Source: Comamonas sp. KCTC 72670
Lineage (GTDB): Bacteria > Myxococcota > Myxococcia > Myxococcales > Myxococcaceae
Direction: 5' to 3'
DNA: 64,000 nt
Assembly (NCBI GenBank): GCA_014656495.1
Contig: BNCN01000001.1
Location: 682,001 to 746,000 of the forward strand
A program made the position numbers and the translations under genes. Numbering within the stretch: the first letter of the stretch is position 1; every line of letters starts with the position of its first letter. Below, one piece after another: positions 8,509-18,600 of the stretch. The notes below the pieces were generated by a model. It was not told where the DNA came from, did no database searches, and saw only the letters and a program-made list of their open reading frames with translations.

Positions 8509-10932
8509 ATGAGCGACATCCAAGAGCCAAACGTGCCGGGGAGTCCGGCGCCTGACGAAGCCCCGACGCGTCCCGCCGAGTACATCGCGGACATCGGCTT
8601 CGACGACATGAACCTGTCAGAGCCCATCCGCCAAGCGCTGGCGGAGCGCGGTTATACCAACCCCACCCCCGTCCAGGCACGCGCCTTCCGGCCCGCCATG
8701 GAGGGAAAAGACCTCATCGTTCGCAGCAAGACGGGCACCGGGAAGACGGCCGCGTTCGGCCTGCCCCTGCTGGAGAAGATTCCCGCCGACGAGCGCCGCG
8801 TGCGCGCGCTCATCCTCTGCCCCACCCGGGAGCTGGCCCTCCAGGTGGCGGACGAGCTGAAGATGCTCGCCAAGCACAAGGGCCTGAAGGTCGCGGCCAT
8901 CTACGGCGGCGCATCCATGAAGCAGCAGGAGGACGCGCTCGAGGAGGGCACGCCCATCATCGTCGGCACGCCGGGCCGCGTGTTCGACCACATCAACCGC
9001 GGCAACCTGAAGCTCGACGCGTGCGACCACGCCGTCCTGGATGAAGCGGACGAGATGCTCAACCAGGGCTTCTACGAGGAGGTCACCCGCATTCTCGACC
9101 GCCTCCCGAAGACGCGCCAGGTGCTGCTCTTCAGCGCCACCGTCCCCACGGACATCCAGAACCTCATCGCGCGCTACACGACGAACGCGGAGACGCTGCT
9201 CTTGTCCGGCGACGTCTTCACGGTGGAGCACATCCACCACATCCGCTACGACGTGTCGGACGCCTTCCCCAAGCCGCGAAACCTCATCTACGTGCTGGAG
9301 AAGGAAGAGCCCCAGAACGCCATCATCTTCTGCAACACGCGGGATGACACGGCGCTGGTGACGGCGGTGCTCAACCGCAACGGCTTCGACGCGGAGCTCC
9401 TCAACGGCGACCTGCCGCAGAAGGAGCGCGAGCGCGTCATGGGCAAGGTGAAGCGCGGCGAGGTGGCCTTCATGGTCGCCACGGACATCGCGGCGCGCGG
9501 CATCGACATCTCCGGGTTGGAGTACGTCATCAACTACTCCCTGCCGGAGGACCCCGCGGTGTACCTGCACCGAGTGGGCCGCACGGGCCGCATCGGCAAC
9601 AAGGGCACCGCCATCAACCTCTTCTCCGGGCGCGAGCTGGCGACGTACACCGCGCTGGAGAAGAAGTACGGCATCAAGTTCGACAAGCGCGAGATGCCCG
9701 CTCCGGAAGAGGCCATGCGCCTGTGGACGGAGCGCCACGTGCGCGAAATCCAGGAGGCCGCGGGCGGCTCCGTCTTCGAGGGCTTCCTGCCGCTGGCCGC
9801 GCAGCTCAAGCCGCGCGCGGACGCCGACGACCTCATCGCCTTCCTGCTCAAGTACTTCTTCAGCCACCTGCGCATGGAGAAGGCCGCCGCGGCGATGGCG
9901 GCGGAGGGCCGTGAGCCGCCGCAGGAGCGCAAGAGCGAGAGCCGCGAGGGTGGCGGCCGGCGCGAGCGCGGTGAGAAGCGTGAGCGCGGTGAGCGCCGCG
10001 AGCGGGACGACCGGCGAGAGAAGCGCGGCGAGTCCTCCGAGCGCGAGCGCCGTCCGCGCCGTGACGATGCCCGTCGCGAGCGTGGCGGCGAAGGCAGCCG
10101 GGGCGGCGGCGCCGCGGCGCTGGAGGCCGGTCCGGGCGAGGCGAAGCTGTGGGTGAACCTGGGGACGGCGGACAACCTGGGGCCGGGCAGCATCGCCACC
10201 GCCCTGGAGGACGCGGGCGCCCCGGTGGGCAAGCTGGTCCGCGCCGAGCTGCGCCCGACGTTCGCCTACGTCTTCGTGGCGGAGGACGACGCCGCCGCCT
10301 TCGAGACGCTCAACGGCAAGCAGCATGGCTCCAAGACGCTGCGCGTGGAGAAGAGCAAGCCGCGCACGGAGCGTGAGGCCACGCCCCGCCCGCCCCCGTC
10401 CCCGGACGCGGGCCCCGGCGAGGCGAAGCTGTGGATCAACCTGGGCATGGACGACGGCATGGACGAGGCGAAGCTGCCCGCCGCGCTGGAGGCCGCGGGT
10501 GCCCCGGCCGGCAAGGTGCTGCGCACGCTGCTGCGCCCCACCTACGGCTACGCGTACATCGCCGAGGAGGACGCGCCCGGCTTCGAGGCCGTCAACGGCA
10601 AGCTGCACGGCGAGAAGCCGCTGAAGGTGGAGCGTCACCGTCCGCGCGGTCAGCGTCCGGAGCGCCGTCCCCGCCACGAGGCCCTGCCGGACATCGAAGG
10701 CCAGACGCGCCTGTGGGTGGGCCTGGGCAAGCAGGACGGCCTGGACGAGGCGGGCGTCGCCGCCGCGCTGGAGGCCGCGGGCGCTCCGGCCGGCAAGGTG
10801 CTGCGCACGGACCTGCGCCCCACCTACGCCTATGTCTTCGTCGCCGACGAGGACGTGGCGGCCTTCGAGACCACGCACGGCAAGCCCCACGGCGAGCGCA
10901 CGCTCAAGGTGGAGCAGGCCAAGCGGAAGTAG
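8509..10932 (+). CDS. DEAD-box RNA helicase with three tandem DbpA-type RNA-binding modules
   Basis: This 807-residue protein starts at ATG 8509; another ATG lies eight codons upstream. The core has all DEAD-box motifs: Q motif (NPTPVQARAF), SKTGTGKT, PTRELALQ, GTPGR, DEAD, SAT, ARGID and HRVGRTGR. It is followed by an Arg/Glu-rich linker (about 475-540) of repeated RRERGE-like units. Three copies of a 75-residue module follow, each opening with LWVNLG/LWINLG/LWVGLG and ending in AFE..NGK..HG..L.VE. These resemble the DbpA/CsdA RNA-binding domain, an RRM-like fold that usually occurs once. Likely roles are ribosome assembly, RNA decay or cold adaptation. The gene is 4 bp from the convergent XRE regulator. 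Confidence 0.88.
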   Translation: MSDIQEPNVPGSPAPDEAPTRPAEYIADIGFDDMNLSEPIRQALAERGYTNPTPVQARAFRPAMEGKDLIVRSKTGTGKTAAFGLPLLEKIPADERRVRALILCPTRELALQVADELKMLAKHKGLKVAAIYGGASMKQQEDALEEGTPIIVGTPGRVFDHINRGNLKLDACDHAVLDEADEMLNQGFYEEVTRILDRLPKTRQVLLFSATVPTDIQNLIARYTTNAETLLLSGDVFTVEHIHHIRYDVSDAFPKPRNLIYVLEKEEPQNAIIFCNTRDDTALVTAVLNRNGFDAELLNGDLPQKERERVMGKVKRGEVAFMVATDIAARGIDISGLEYVINYSLPEDPAVYLHRVGRTGRIGNKGTAINLFSGRELATYTALEKKYGIKFDKREMPAPEEAMRLWTERHVREIQEAAGGSVFEGFLPLAAQLKPRADADDLIAFLLKYFFSHLRMEKAAAAMAAEGREPPQERKSESREGGGRRERGEKRERGERRERDDRREKRGESSERERRPRRDDARRERGGEGSRGGGAAALEAGPGEAKLWVNLGTADNLGPGSIATALEDAGAPVGKLVRAELRPTFAYVFVAEDDAAAFETLNGKQHGSKTLRVEKSKPRTEREATPRPPPSPDAGPGEAKLWINLGMDDGMDEAKLPAALEAAGAPAGKVLRTLLRPTYGYAYIAEEDAPGFEAVNGKLHGEKPLKVERHRPRGQRPERRPRHEALPDIEGQTRLWVGLGKQDGLDEAGVAAALEAAGAPAGKVLRTDLRPTYAYVFVADEDVAAFETTHGKPHGERTLKVEQAKRK

Positions 10933-10936
10933 TCCC

Positions 10937-11458
10937 TCAGGCGCCGCCGGTCTCCGGACCGGCGGCCTTCCTGCGCCGCGCGCGGTGGTAGTGCGCGGCG
11001 CACAGGCCCCGGGCGAGCAGCGGCTTCTCACAGCCGGGCTCGCCGCAGCGGGCGGGCTCCGGCGGGGCGGGCGCGCTGTCCGCGCTTCCTCGCGCCGAGG
11101 GCTCGTTGAACATCACCTCCGCCACCGTCAGCAGCCGGTCCACGTCTCCGCGCGACAGGCCCCGGGAGCGGACGAAGGTCTCCAGTCGGTGGACGCCGGC
11201 GTCCTGCGTGTCCTCCAGCCGCAGCAGCTCGTACAGCGGGAGCTGGAGCGCGGCGGCCACCTGGAGCAGCGTCTCGTAGCTGGGGCTGCGCTCGCCGCGC
11301 TCCAGGAGCGAGGCGAAGGACACGGAGATGCCGCAGCGGGCGGCGAAGTCCTCCTGGGTGAGGCCCCGCCGCTCCCGGAGCGCGCGGATGCGCCGGGCCA
11401 GGCCCTGGAGGTGTCCGCTCACGGTGGAAGCGTCCGGCGGTTCGGGAGGCATGGCCAT
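10937..11458 (-). CDS. XRE-family regulator with C-terminal Cys/His knuckle
   Basis: The 173-residue protein has a Cro/C1-type helix-turn-helix at residues 20-77 (LRERRGLTQEDFAARCGISVSFASLLERGERSPS), a helical middle, and a C-terminal CGEPGCEKPLLARGLCAAH: three Cys and one His spaced C-x4-C-x8-C-x2-H. That looks like a small zinc knuckle, also seen in some phage HNH proteins. It is divergent from gdhA with 65 bp between starts, so it may regulate itself and the glutamate dehydrogenase operon. The last codons contain a GC-rich hairpin that may serve as terminator for the helicase gene. Confidence 0.78.
   Translation of the reverse strand: MAMPPEPPDASTVSGHLQGLARRIRALRERRGLTQEDFAARCGISVSFASLLERGERSPSYETLLQVAAALQLPLYELLRLEDTQDAGVHRLETFVRSRGLSRGDVDRLLTVAEVMFNEPSARGSADSAPAPPEPARCGEPGCEKPLLARGLCAAHYHRARRRKAAGPETGGA
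10943..10966 (+). terminator. GC-rich hairpin at convergent gene ends
   Basis: A perfect 10-bp stem (GCCGCCGGTC / GACCGGCGGC) with a 4-nt TCCG loop starts 10 bp after the helicase stop codon. It is embedded in the last codons of the XRE gene. The downstream bases CTTCC form only a weak T tract. It may end helicase transcription; the position between convergent genes supports this, the sequence alone does not prove it. Confidence 0.45.
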
Positions 11459-11523
11459 TAACTATGGTAGCGCACCCCTTCTGTTAAGGTCGCGCGCGCC
11501 GCCATCCAGGAGCTTGCCGACAC
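11459..11523. promoter_or_regulatory. Divergent promoter region of XRE gene and gdhA
   Basis: This 65-bp spacer is unusually AT-richer than its surroundings near the XRE start. It holds a short dyad CTATGGTAG (11462-11470) and an inverted pair TTAAC (11458-11462) / GTTAA (11483-11487). Either could be an operator for the XRE protein. The ribosome site of gdhA (CAGGAG, 11509-11514) is at its right end. No -35/-10 pair is assigned. Confidence 0.3.
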
Positions 11524-12753
11524 ATGAGCGCCGTCGAGGGTACCAACTACTACTTCCGCAAAGCCGCGCGGATCATGGACGTGGGAACCCCCATCGAGAC
11601 GCTGCTCGCCACGCCGCTGCGCGAGGTGAAGGTGCAGGTCTCCATCGAGATGGACTCGGGCGAGATTCGCACGTTCCTCGGCTACCGCATCCAGCACGAC
11701 AACAGCCGCGGCCCCATGAAGGGCGGCCTGCGCTACCACCCGCTGCTGGACCAGGACGAGTGCGCGTCGCTCGCGTCGCTGATGACGTGGAAGACGGCCG
11801 TGGTGAATGTCCCCTATGGCGGCGCCAAGGGCGGCATCGCCTGCGACCCGTCCCAGCTGAGCATCAAGGAGCTGGAGCGCCTCACCCGGAAGTTCGTGGA
11901 CCAGGTGCAGGACGTCATCGGGCCCACCCGCGACATCGCGGCGCCGGACGTCAACACCAACCCCCAGGTGATGGCGTGGATCATGGACCAGTACTCGCGC
12001 TACCACGGCCACTCGCCGGCGGTGGTGACGGGCAAGCCGCTGGAGCTCTACGGCTCCAAGGGCCGCGAGGCCGCCACCGGCCGGGGCCTGCTCTACGTCG
12101 CGCGTGAAATCCTGCGGGACCTGGGCCTGCCGGTGAAGGGCACGCGCTTCGCGCTCCAGGGCTTCGGCAACGTGGGAGGCCACACCGCGCAGCTCCTCTG
12201 GGAGGACGGCGGCGTGGTGGTGGCGGTGGCGGACGCGCTGGGCGGCGTGCGCAACCCGCAGGGCCTGGACATCCCCTCCCTCTTCGAGCACGTGAAGCGC
12301 ACCGGCACCGTGGCGGGCTTCAGCGGCGGTGCTTCGTGCAGCAACGAAGACGTGCTGGGCGCGGACTGCGAGGTCCTCATCCCCGCGGCGCTGGGCCATG
12401 TGCTCACCCGCGAGAATGCCCACGCCGTGCGCGCGAAGCTCATCATCGAAGGCGCCAACGGCCCCACCCAGCCGGAGGCGGACGAGGTCTTCGAGAAGCG
12501 CGGCATCTTCGTGGTGCCGGACGTGCTCGCCAGCGCCGGCGGCGTGACGGTCAGCTACTTCGAGTGGGTGCAGAACCTCCAGCACCTGTCCTGGGAAGAG
12601 GACCGCGTCAACGCGGAGCTGGAGAAGTCCATGAAGGAGGCCTACGAGCGCGTGGCCCAGGTGGCCCGCTCGCGGAAGGTTTCCATGCGGACGGCCGCGT
12701 ACATCCTGGCCATCGGCCGTGTGGGCAAGGCCACGGTGCTGCGCGGCATCTGA
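11524..12753 (+). CDS. gdhA: Glutamate dehydrogenase (Glu/Leu/Phe/Val family)
   Basis: This 409-residue enzyme interconverts glutamate and 2-oxoglutarate plus ammonia with NAD(P). The N-terminal catalytic domain has MKGGLRYHPLLDQDE and VPYGGAKGGIACDP, which carry the substrate-binding and catalytic lysines. A Rossmann domain follows with ALQGFGNVGGHTA, and DVLASAGGVTVSYFEW lies near the end. The length fits the hexameric small GDH class; the context does not decide the cofactor. It is followed 83 bp later by threonine ammonia-lyase, so both could feed amino-acid carbon to central metabolism, suiting an amino-acid-consuming predator. Confidence 0.93.
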   Translation: MSAVEGTNYYFRKAARIMDVGTPIETLLATPLREVKVQVSIEMDSGEIRTFLGYRIQHDNSRGPMKGGLRYHPLLDQDECASLASLMTWKTAVVNVPYGGAKGGIACDPSQLSIKELERLTRKFVDQVQDVIGPTRDIAAPDVNTNPQVMAWIMDQYSRYHGHSPAVVTGKPLELYGSKGREAATGRGLLYVAREILRDLGLPVKGTRFALQGFGNVGGHTAQLLWEDGGVVVAVADALGGVRNPQGLDIPSLFEHVKRTGTVAGFSGGASCSNEDVLGADCEVLIPAALGHVLTRENAHAVRAKLIIEGANGPTQPEADEVFEKRGIFVVPDVLASAGGVTVSYFEWVQNLQHLSWEEDRVNAELEKSMKEAYERVAQVARSRKVSMRTAAYILAIGRVGKATVLRGI

Positions 12754-12836
12754 CGCGGCGCAACAAGCGAGCAACGCGGCGAGCCCATCCCGCCTGTCCC
12801 TTCCACCCGGGGCGCGCTTCCGATAGAGGCGCGGCC

Positions 12837-14054
12837 ATGGTCACCCTCCAGGACATCCAGGCCGCGCGAGAGCGCATCCGCTCGGCCATCCGCCCCACGC
12901 CCTGCCCGCAGTCGGACCACTTCACGGAGCGGACGGAGTGCGCCGCGGTGTTCTTCAAGCTGGAGAACCTGCAGCGCACCGGGGCCTTCAAGGAGCGCGG
13001 CGCCCTCAACAAGCTGCTGACGCTGACGGAGGACGAGCGGCGCCGGGGCGTCATCGCCGCGTCGGCCGGCAACCACGCGCAGGGCGTCGCGTACCACGCG
13101 CGGCGGCTGGGCGTGAATGCCACCATCGTGATGCCGGAGCGCACGCCGCTCATCAAGGTGTCGCGCACCAAGGACGACTACGGCGCGCGCGTGGTGCTCA
13201 AGGGCAGCAACTACGACGAGGCCTACGCCGAGGCGCTGCGCATCCAGAAGGCGGAGGACCGCGTCTTCATCCACCCCTTCAACGACCCGCACGTCATCGC
13301 CGGACAGGGCACCATTGGCCTGGAGCTGCTGGAGCAGTGCCCTGATTTGGAGGTGGTGCTCGTGCCCATTGGCGGCGGCGGGCTCATCTCCGGCATCGCG
13401 TGCGCGCTGAAGGAGACGCGGCCGGACATCCGCGTGGTGGGCGTGCAGGCGGAGACCATCGCCAGCATGAAGGCGTCGCTGGAGGCGGACGAGCGCGTGC
13501 TGCTCGCCGCGGCGGGCACCACCATCGCGGATGGCATCGCGGTGAAGCGCGTGGGGGACCTCACCTTCCCCATGGTGCGCAAGTACGTGGATGACGTCGT
13601 CGCCGTGGACGAGGAGGAAATCGCCGCAGCCATCCTCACGCTGCTGGAGCAGGAGAAGAGCGTGGTGGAGGGCGCGGGCGCGGTGGGACTGGCGGCGCTG
13701 CTCAGCGGCGAGGTGCCCATGGCGAAGGGCAAGCGCACCGCCATCATCCTCAGCGGCGGCAACATCGACATGAACGTCATCAGCCGCATCATCGAGCGCG
13801 GCTTGGTGAAGGCCGGGCGTCTGGTGCAGTTGGAGGTGCGGCTGCCGGACCGGCCCGGCATGCTCGCGAAGCTCACGTCGCAGGTGGCCGACCTGCGCGC
13901 CAACGTGGTGGAGATCCACCACGAGCGCGCCTTCTCCAAGGCGGGCCTGGGCGAGGCCATGGTGGAGGTGACGCTGGAGACCACCGGCCCGGCGCAGATC
14001 GAGGAGTTGGAACGGACGCTGCACAAGCTCGGCTGGCAGGTGGCTCGCAAGTAG
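12837..14054 (+). CDS. ilvA: Threonine ammonia-lyase (threonine dehydratase)
   Basis: This 405-residue PLP enzyme converts threonine to 2-oxobutanoate and ammonia, the first step to isoleucine or a catabolic route. The PLP lysine lies in TGAFKERGALNK (about residue 51), the phosphate-binding glycine loop is PIGGGGLISGIA, and SAGNHAQGVAYHA is the substrate loop. A single C-terminal ACT domain (about 330-405, LEVRLPDRPGMLAKLTSQ) would allow allosteric control. The size matches the short IlvA/TdcB-like class, so biosynthetic versus catabolic use cannot be decided. ATG 12837 starts exactly where homology begins. Confidence 0.93.
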   Translation: MVTLQDIQAARERIRSAIRPTPCPQSDHFTERTECAAVFFKLENLQRTGAFKERGALNKLLTLTEDERRRGVIAASAGNHAQGVAYHARRLGVNATIVMPERTPLIKVSRTKDDYGARVVLKGSNYDEAYAEALRIQKAEDRVFIHPFNDPHVIAGQGTIGLELLEQCPDLEVVLVPIGGGGLISGIACALKETRPDIRVVGVQAETIASMKASLEADERVLLAAAGTTIADGIAVKRVGDLTFPMVRKYVDDVVAVDEEEIAAAILTLLEQEKSVVEGAGAVGLAALLSGEVPMAKGKRTAIILSGGNIDMNVISRIIERGLVKAGRLVQLEVRLPDRPGMLAKLTSQVADLRANVVEIHHERAFSKAGLGEAMVEVTLETTGPAQIEELERTLHKLGWQVARK

Positions 14055-14111
14055 CACCGCGGGGCGGGTGGGCCTTGCGCCCGCGCGCCCGAGTCCGGCG
14101 ATACTCGGGGC

Positions 14112-15506
14112 ATGAGCCCTGCCGCCCTGCTCTCCGCCCTCCTGCTGACCGCCGCACCTCCTTCGCCCGCGCAGAAGGCGAAGTCGCTCGCCGCCAGCCG
14201 CTCCTGGGAGGAGCTCTATCTGGCCTTCTCCGCCGGAGACGCGACGGACGTTCCGGCGCCGCAGCGGGGCCCCGTCTCCGCGGCGCTGACGCAGGGCTGC
14301 GAGGCGCTGAAGGACGAGGACCCGGTGATGGCGTACTCGATGGGTGAGCGCGCCGCCCTCTACGACGAATCCGCGGGCGCGCTGCGGTGCCTGGCCCGGA
14401 GCGCGCGCAAGACGGACCAGCGGGCCGCCGCGGAGGCCGCCCTGCGCAAGGGCCTGACGAAGCACCCCAAGGACGGCGCCTTCGGCCTGGAGCTGGGGAA
14501 GCTGCTGCTGGAGGAACAGGACGCGGCGGGCGCGGTGGCGGCGCTGGAGAAGGTCCCCGCCCGCGCGAAGGAAGCGGGCGATGCGAAGCGGCTGCTCCAG
14601 CAGGCCCGCGCCAAGGCGTCCGAGGAGGGCGCCGCGCGGCGGGAGGCGGAGCGCCTGGAGCAGCGGATGAGCGGCGTCACGGGCCGGCGCCCCGGAGGTA
14701 CCACGGCCGACGTCCAGCCCGCGGTGGCCGGGCAGGGCCGGAGCGTCACGCGCTCGGCCAGCCTCAACTACGAATCCGGCACCGGTCCGGACGGCATGCG
14801 GACGCGCTCGAACAGCCGCTTCGTCATCCGGTACTTCAACAACGAGCGTGATTTCGGGCAGCGCGCCGAGTACGAGGGCCGCGTCGTCGCCGCGCTGGAC
14901 GAGGCCTATGACTTCACCCGCAGCATGCTGGGCGAGGTGCGCCAGGCCCCGGTGGAGGTCATCCTCTACACCCTGGCCGAGTTCCAGACGCACTTCGGCG
15001 CGACCCGGGCCCGCGCCGTGGCCGGCCTCTACGCCGACAACGCCATCCGCCTCAACGACGCGGCCGAGCTCACGCCCCAGACCAAGGCCACCCTGGTCCA
15101 CGAGTACGTCCACGCCGCGCTGGACGACTTCTGCGACGGCCGTGGCAACAACCTCCCCGTCTGGATGAACGAGGGCCTCGCCGAGTACGTGGAGTGGCGC
15201 TACATGGGCGGCGAGGAGCCGAACCGGACGGTCCGCAACTACATGGCGCAGGCCGCCAAGGCGAACTCGCTGCCCAAGCTGGCGCACCTGGAGGGCCAGT
15301 CCCTCATCATGCAGCGCAACCCCGCCGTGGCCTACGCCACCTCCGCCATCGCCGTCCGGGAGCTGGTGAAGCGGGGCGGCACGGGCCGGTTCCTCACCAT
15401 GGTCCGTGAGGTGGGACGGGGAAGACCCATCGACGAGGCCCTCACCGAGCACTACGGCCGGACGCGGGCGACCCTCGACGAGGACGTCCGGGCCGCTCTC
15501 CAGTAG
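14112..15506 (+). CDS. Secreted gluzincin-type metallopeptidase (peptidase MA-like) with TPR-like N-terminal part
   Basis: The 464-residue protein begins with a signal peptide (about 1-20). A helical TPR-like region follows (20-185, with ERAALYDESAGALRCLARSARK and AVAALEKVPARAKEAGDA). The catalytic domain comes next: LVHEYVHAALDDF supplies the zinc HExxH motif at about residues 336-340, and NEGLAEYVEW supplies the downstream Glu. This arrangement matches peptidase MA family proteins, which are periplasmic or exported. The substrate is unknown. It ends 126 bp before the giant repeat protein. Confidence 0.8.
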   Translation: MSPAALLSALLLTAAPPSPAQKAKSLAASRSWEELYLAFSAGDATDVPAPQRGPVSAALTQGCEALKDEDPVMAYSMGERAALYDESAGALRCLARSARKTDQRAAAEAALRKGLTKHPKDGAFGLELGKLLLEEQDAAGAVAALEKVPARAKEAGDAKRLLQQARAKASEEGAARREAERLEQRMSGVTGRRPGGTTADVQPAVAGQGRSVTRSASLNYESGTGPDGMRTRSNSRFVIRYFNNERDFGQRAEYEGRVVAALDEAYDFTRSMLGEVRQAPVEVILYTLAEFQTHFGATRARAVAGLYADNAIRLNDAAELTPQTKATLVHEYVHAALDDFCDGRGNNLPVWMNEGLAEYVEWRYMGGEEPNRTVRNYMAQAAKANSLPKLAHLEGQSLIMQRNPAVAYATSAIAVRELVKRGGTGRFLTMVREVGRGRPIDEALTEHYGRTRATLDEDVRAALQ

Positions 15507-15538
15507 GGGAGGCTGCCAACCGGGCCCGGGCCAATTGG

Positions 15539-15567
15539 TTTACCCGTTCCCAGGAGTCCCCTAGACT
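15539..15567 (+). promoter_or_regulatory. Candidate housekeeping promoter for the giant repeat protein
   Basis: TTTACC (15539-15544) and TAGACT (15562-15567) are separated by exactly 17 bp and each matches the sigma-70 consensus at four of six positions. The pair lies 66-94 bp upstream of the ATG at 15633, and TATTTACGC just after is AT-rich for this genome. Chance matches are possible. Confidence 0.3.
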
Positions 15568-15632
15568 CGCAGCCCCCTCTATTTACGCTGCGGCGGTAGC
15601 CCGGTTGTTCGCCGTCTGCAGCAAGGTGACGG

Positions 15633-18600
15633 ATGTCGGACACGCGCGCGGCGATGAGAGAATTCCGCTTCCTCGATGAGAAGCGGAAGCTGGGAAGCCT
15701 GTCTCCCGTGGAGGAGGCGCGCTGGATCGAGCTGCGCACGCAGCTGGGCGTGGACGACGCTCCAGCCGCGGACGCCTCCGCCTGGCAGCAACAGGCCGCA
15801 CCTCAGGGCTACTACGCCGCCGACGGCCAGTGGTACCCCTACCCCGCCGGCTACGAGCAGCAGCCCCAGGGCTACTACGCCGCCGACGGCCAGTGGTACC
15901 CCTACCCCGCCGGCTACGATCCCAGCCAGGGTTACGACCCGAACGCTCAGGCGTATGCGCAGCAGGGCTATGACCCGAACGCCCAGGCGTATGCGCAGCA
16001 GGGTTACGACCCGAACGCGCAGGCGTACGCGCAGCAGGGCTATGACCCGAACGCTCAGGCGTATGCGCAGCAGGGCTATGACCCGAACGCGCAGGCGTAC
16101 GCGCAGCAGGGTTACGACCCGAACGCGCAGGCCTACGCCCAGCAGGGCTATGACCCGAACGCCCAGGCTTACGCGCAGCAGGGTTACGACCCGAACGCTC
16201 AGGTCTACGCGCAGCAGGGCTATGACCCGAACGCCCAGGCCTACGCGCAGCAGGGCTATGAGCCGAATGCCCAGGGTGATGCGAGTGCGTGGCAGACGGA
16301 TGCCCAGGCACAGCAGGCCTACCCCGCCGAGGTGGCGCCCCAGCCCGCGGCGGAGCCGGACAATCTCAGCCTCGCCGATGACATCGACATCCCCGCGCTG
16401 AGCGAACCGGCGCCGTGGATGACGCCTGGTGCCAGCGAACAGGCCTCGGCGCAGGCGCACGCGGAGCCAGTCAGCGACGACGCTCCCAGCGACGACGAAC
16501 CGGCCGTGGAGCTGTCCGCCGAGGACGCGGTGGAAGACCCGTCCGCGTCGTTCGCGGATGTCACCGCGGATCTTCAGCATGACCCGCAGCCCGAAGCGGT
16601 GAACGTGGCGGAGGATGACTTCTCCGACGTCAGCGCCGAGCCGCAGGCCCCTGTCGCCGCCGCGCCGGAGACCTCGCTGGAGGACTCCTTCGCCGACCTG
16701 TCGATGGAGGTCGAGTCGGCTCCCGACGCGGACGCCCAGTCCTCGGTCGAAGTGGAAGTCCCCTCCTCCGAAATCGAGTTGGTGGACGGCGCCACGGAGA
16801 GCGAGCCCGTGCTGGCCCAGGAGCTGACGCCCGCGCCCATCGACGACGCGTGGGCCTCCGCGCCGCTCGCCGTCGAGGCCGAGCCGACGGAAGTCGCGGA
16901 TGCCGGTGACCTCATCGACGTCGCCGCGATGGCCGAGCCCGAGGCGACTCCCGACGCGGAGATTGCCCTCGACGCCACCGACATGCTCGAAGCCTCGGCT
17001 TCCGAGCTGGAGGTCTCGGCCCGTGCCGAAACGCCTGCCATCGAACTGGATGCGAGCGCCGAGACGTTCCCGGATGCCGCCGCGCAGGATGTGCCGTCCT
17101 CCGAAATCGCTTCCGATGCGGTCTCGGCGGAGCCCGCGGAGATCGCGCTCGACGCGTCCGAGGTGAGCGATGACTCCAACGCGAGTGCGCCTGTCGCTGC
17201 GTATACGGACGCGACCGTCGACGTCACCGATGTGAGCCACCACGCGTTCGAGCCTGCGTTCGCGGAGGCGTCCAACGCGGTGGCCGGTACCTCGGACGTC
17301 AACGAGGTCGCGCCCGGTTCGCTGTCCTCGGACGCGGCATACGTCACCGACGCGGGCGCGGTGGACACCGACGCTGCGTCGGGTGTCGCCGACGACGCGC
17401 ACGCTGCGACGCTGGATTCCACCGTGGCCCATGCGGACACGGCGTTGTCGAGCGACACGGAGGCTCCGCTCGATGTCGCGGACATCAGCACCGCCGATGC
17501 GTCCGTCGACAGCTCCGAAGAGGCTCCGACGGGCGATGCGCAGTACGCGGAACTGGCGCTCGAAGCGGCGGGTACAGCAGAGGCCGCGAGCGCACAGGAC
17601 GACGCGCCCGCGGAGATTGCGCTCGACGCGTCCGACGTGAGCGAGCCTGCGCCCGCGGAGGCGGAGATCGCGCTGGATGCGTCCGATGTCGCGTCCGACG
17701 CGCAGGTCACGGAGATTGCCCTCGACGCCGCGGACGTCTCCACGTCCACGACGGACGACGCCCCCGCGGAGATTGCGCTCGACGCGTCCGACGTGAGCGA
17801 GAGCGTTCCCACGCTGGAGCTGGACTCGACGGAAGTCGCGGCTGAAGCGCCCACGCTCGACGGCACGGACGTCGAAGCGGCGCCCGAGCACTCCGCCGTG
17901 GCGGCGCACGACAGCGGCGAGACGCCCACGCTGGAAGTGGTCGATGTCACCGCGGACGCCACGCACGACGCGGTTTACGCGCAGACCGCCGAGCCCTTCG
18001 CGACCTCGGACGTTCCGTCCCTCGAAATCCACCCGGTGCAGGTGGGCCCGAACCTCCACGCCGACACGCTCTCGGTCGCGGGGGATCCGCCGCGCGCTGC
18101 CGCGCAGCACACGGCGGTCGCGCCATCCGCCGAGGAGATGTTCGACCTGAGCGGGAACCCCGAGGAGGCCGTACCCCTCGCGGCGGCGAACGAGTTCCTG
18201 AGCCACGGGCAGTTCGCACAGTCGGACGACCGGGGCATGGCGCTGCCGGACAGCGAGCCGGAAGCCATCGAGCTGCAATCCGAGTGGGTCTCCGCGTCCG
18301 AGCCCGCGGAGGAATCCACCACGCCCCAGTGGGACGCCGCCAACGCGCTGGCCGCGACCGCGACCGCGACGCATTCCGAAGCCGAAGCTCCCGTTGAGCT
18401 TCAGGCCGAGTGGGCGGAGCCTTCGAGCGAAACGCAAACGGAGTGGACCGCCCCCGCCGCCACCACGTCCGAGTGGACATCGACGCCGGTGACCACCCAG
18501 GCGCAGCCCGAGTGGGCCGCGTCCACGGAGACCGCAGAGACGAGCGCTCAAGCGGAATGGACCGCGGAGCCCGAGGCGGCGCAGGCGGAGTGGACCGCCG

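Noticed and set aside
12642..15452. A 936-codon minus-strand open frame across the threonine ammonia-lyase and metallopeptidase genes
   Set aside because: It spans two recognisable genes on the other strand and its product shows no motif.
15930..16253. Regular 36-bp repeats that resemble a CRISPR array at first sight
   Set aside because: The repeats are directly adjacent without unique spacers and are an in-frame protein repeat.
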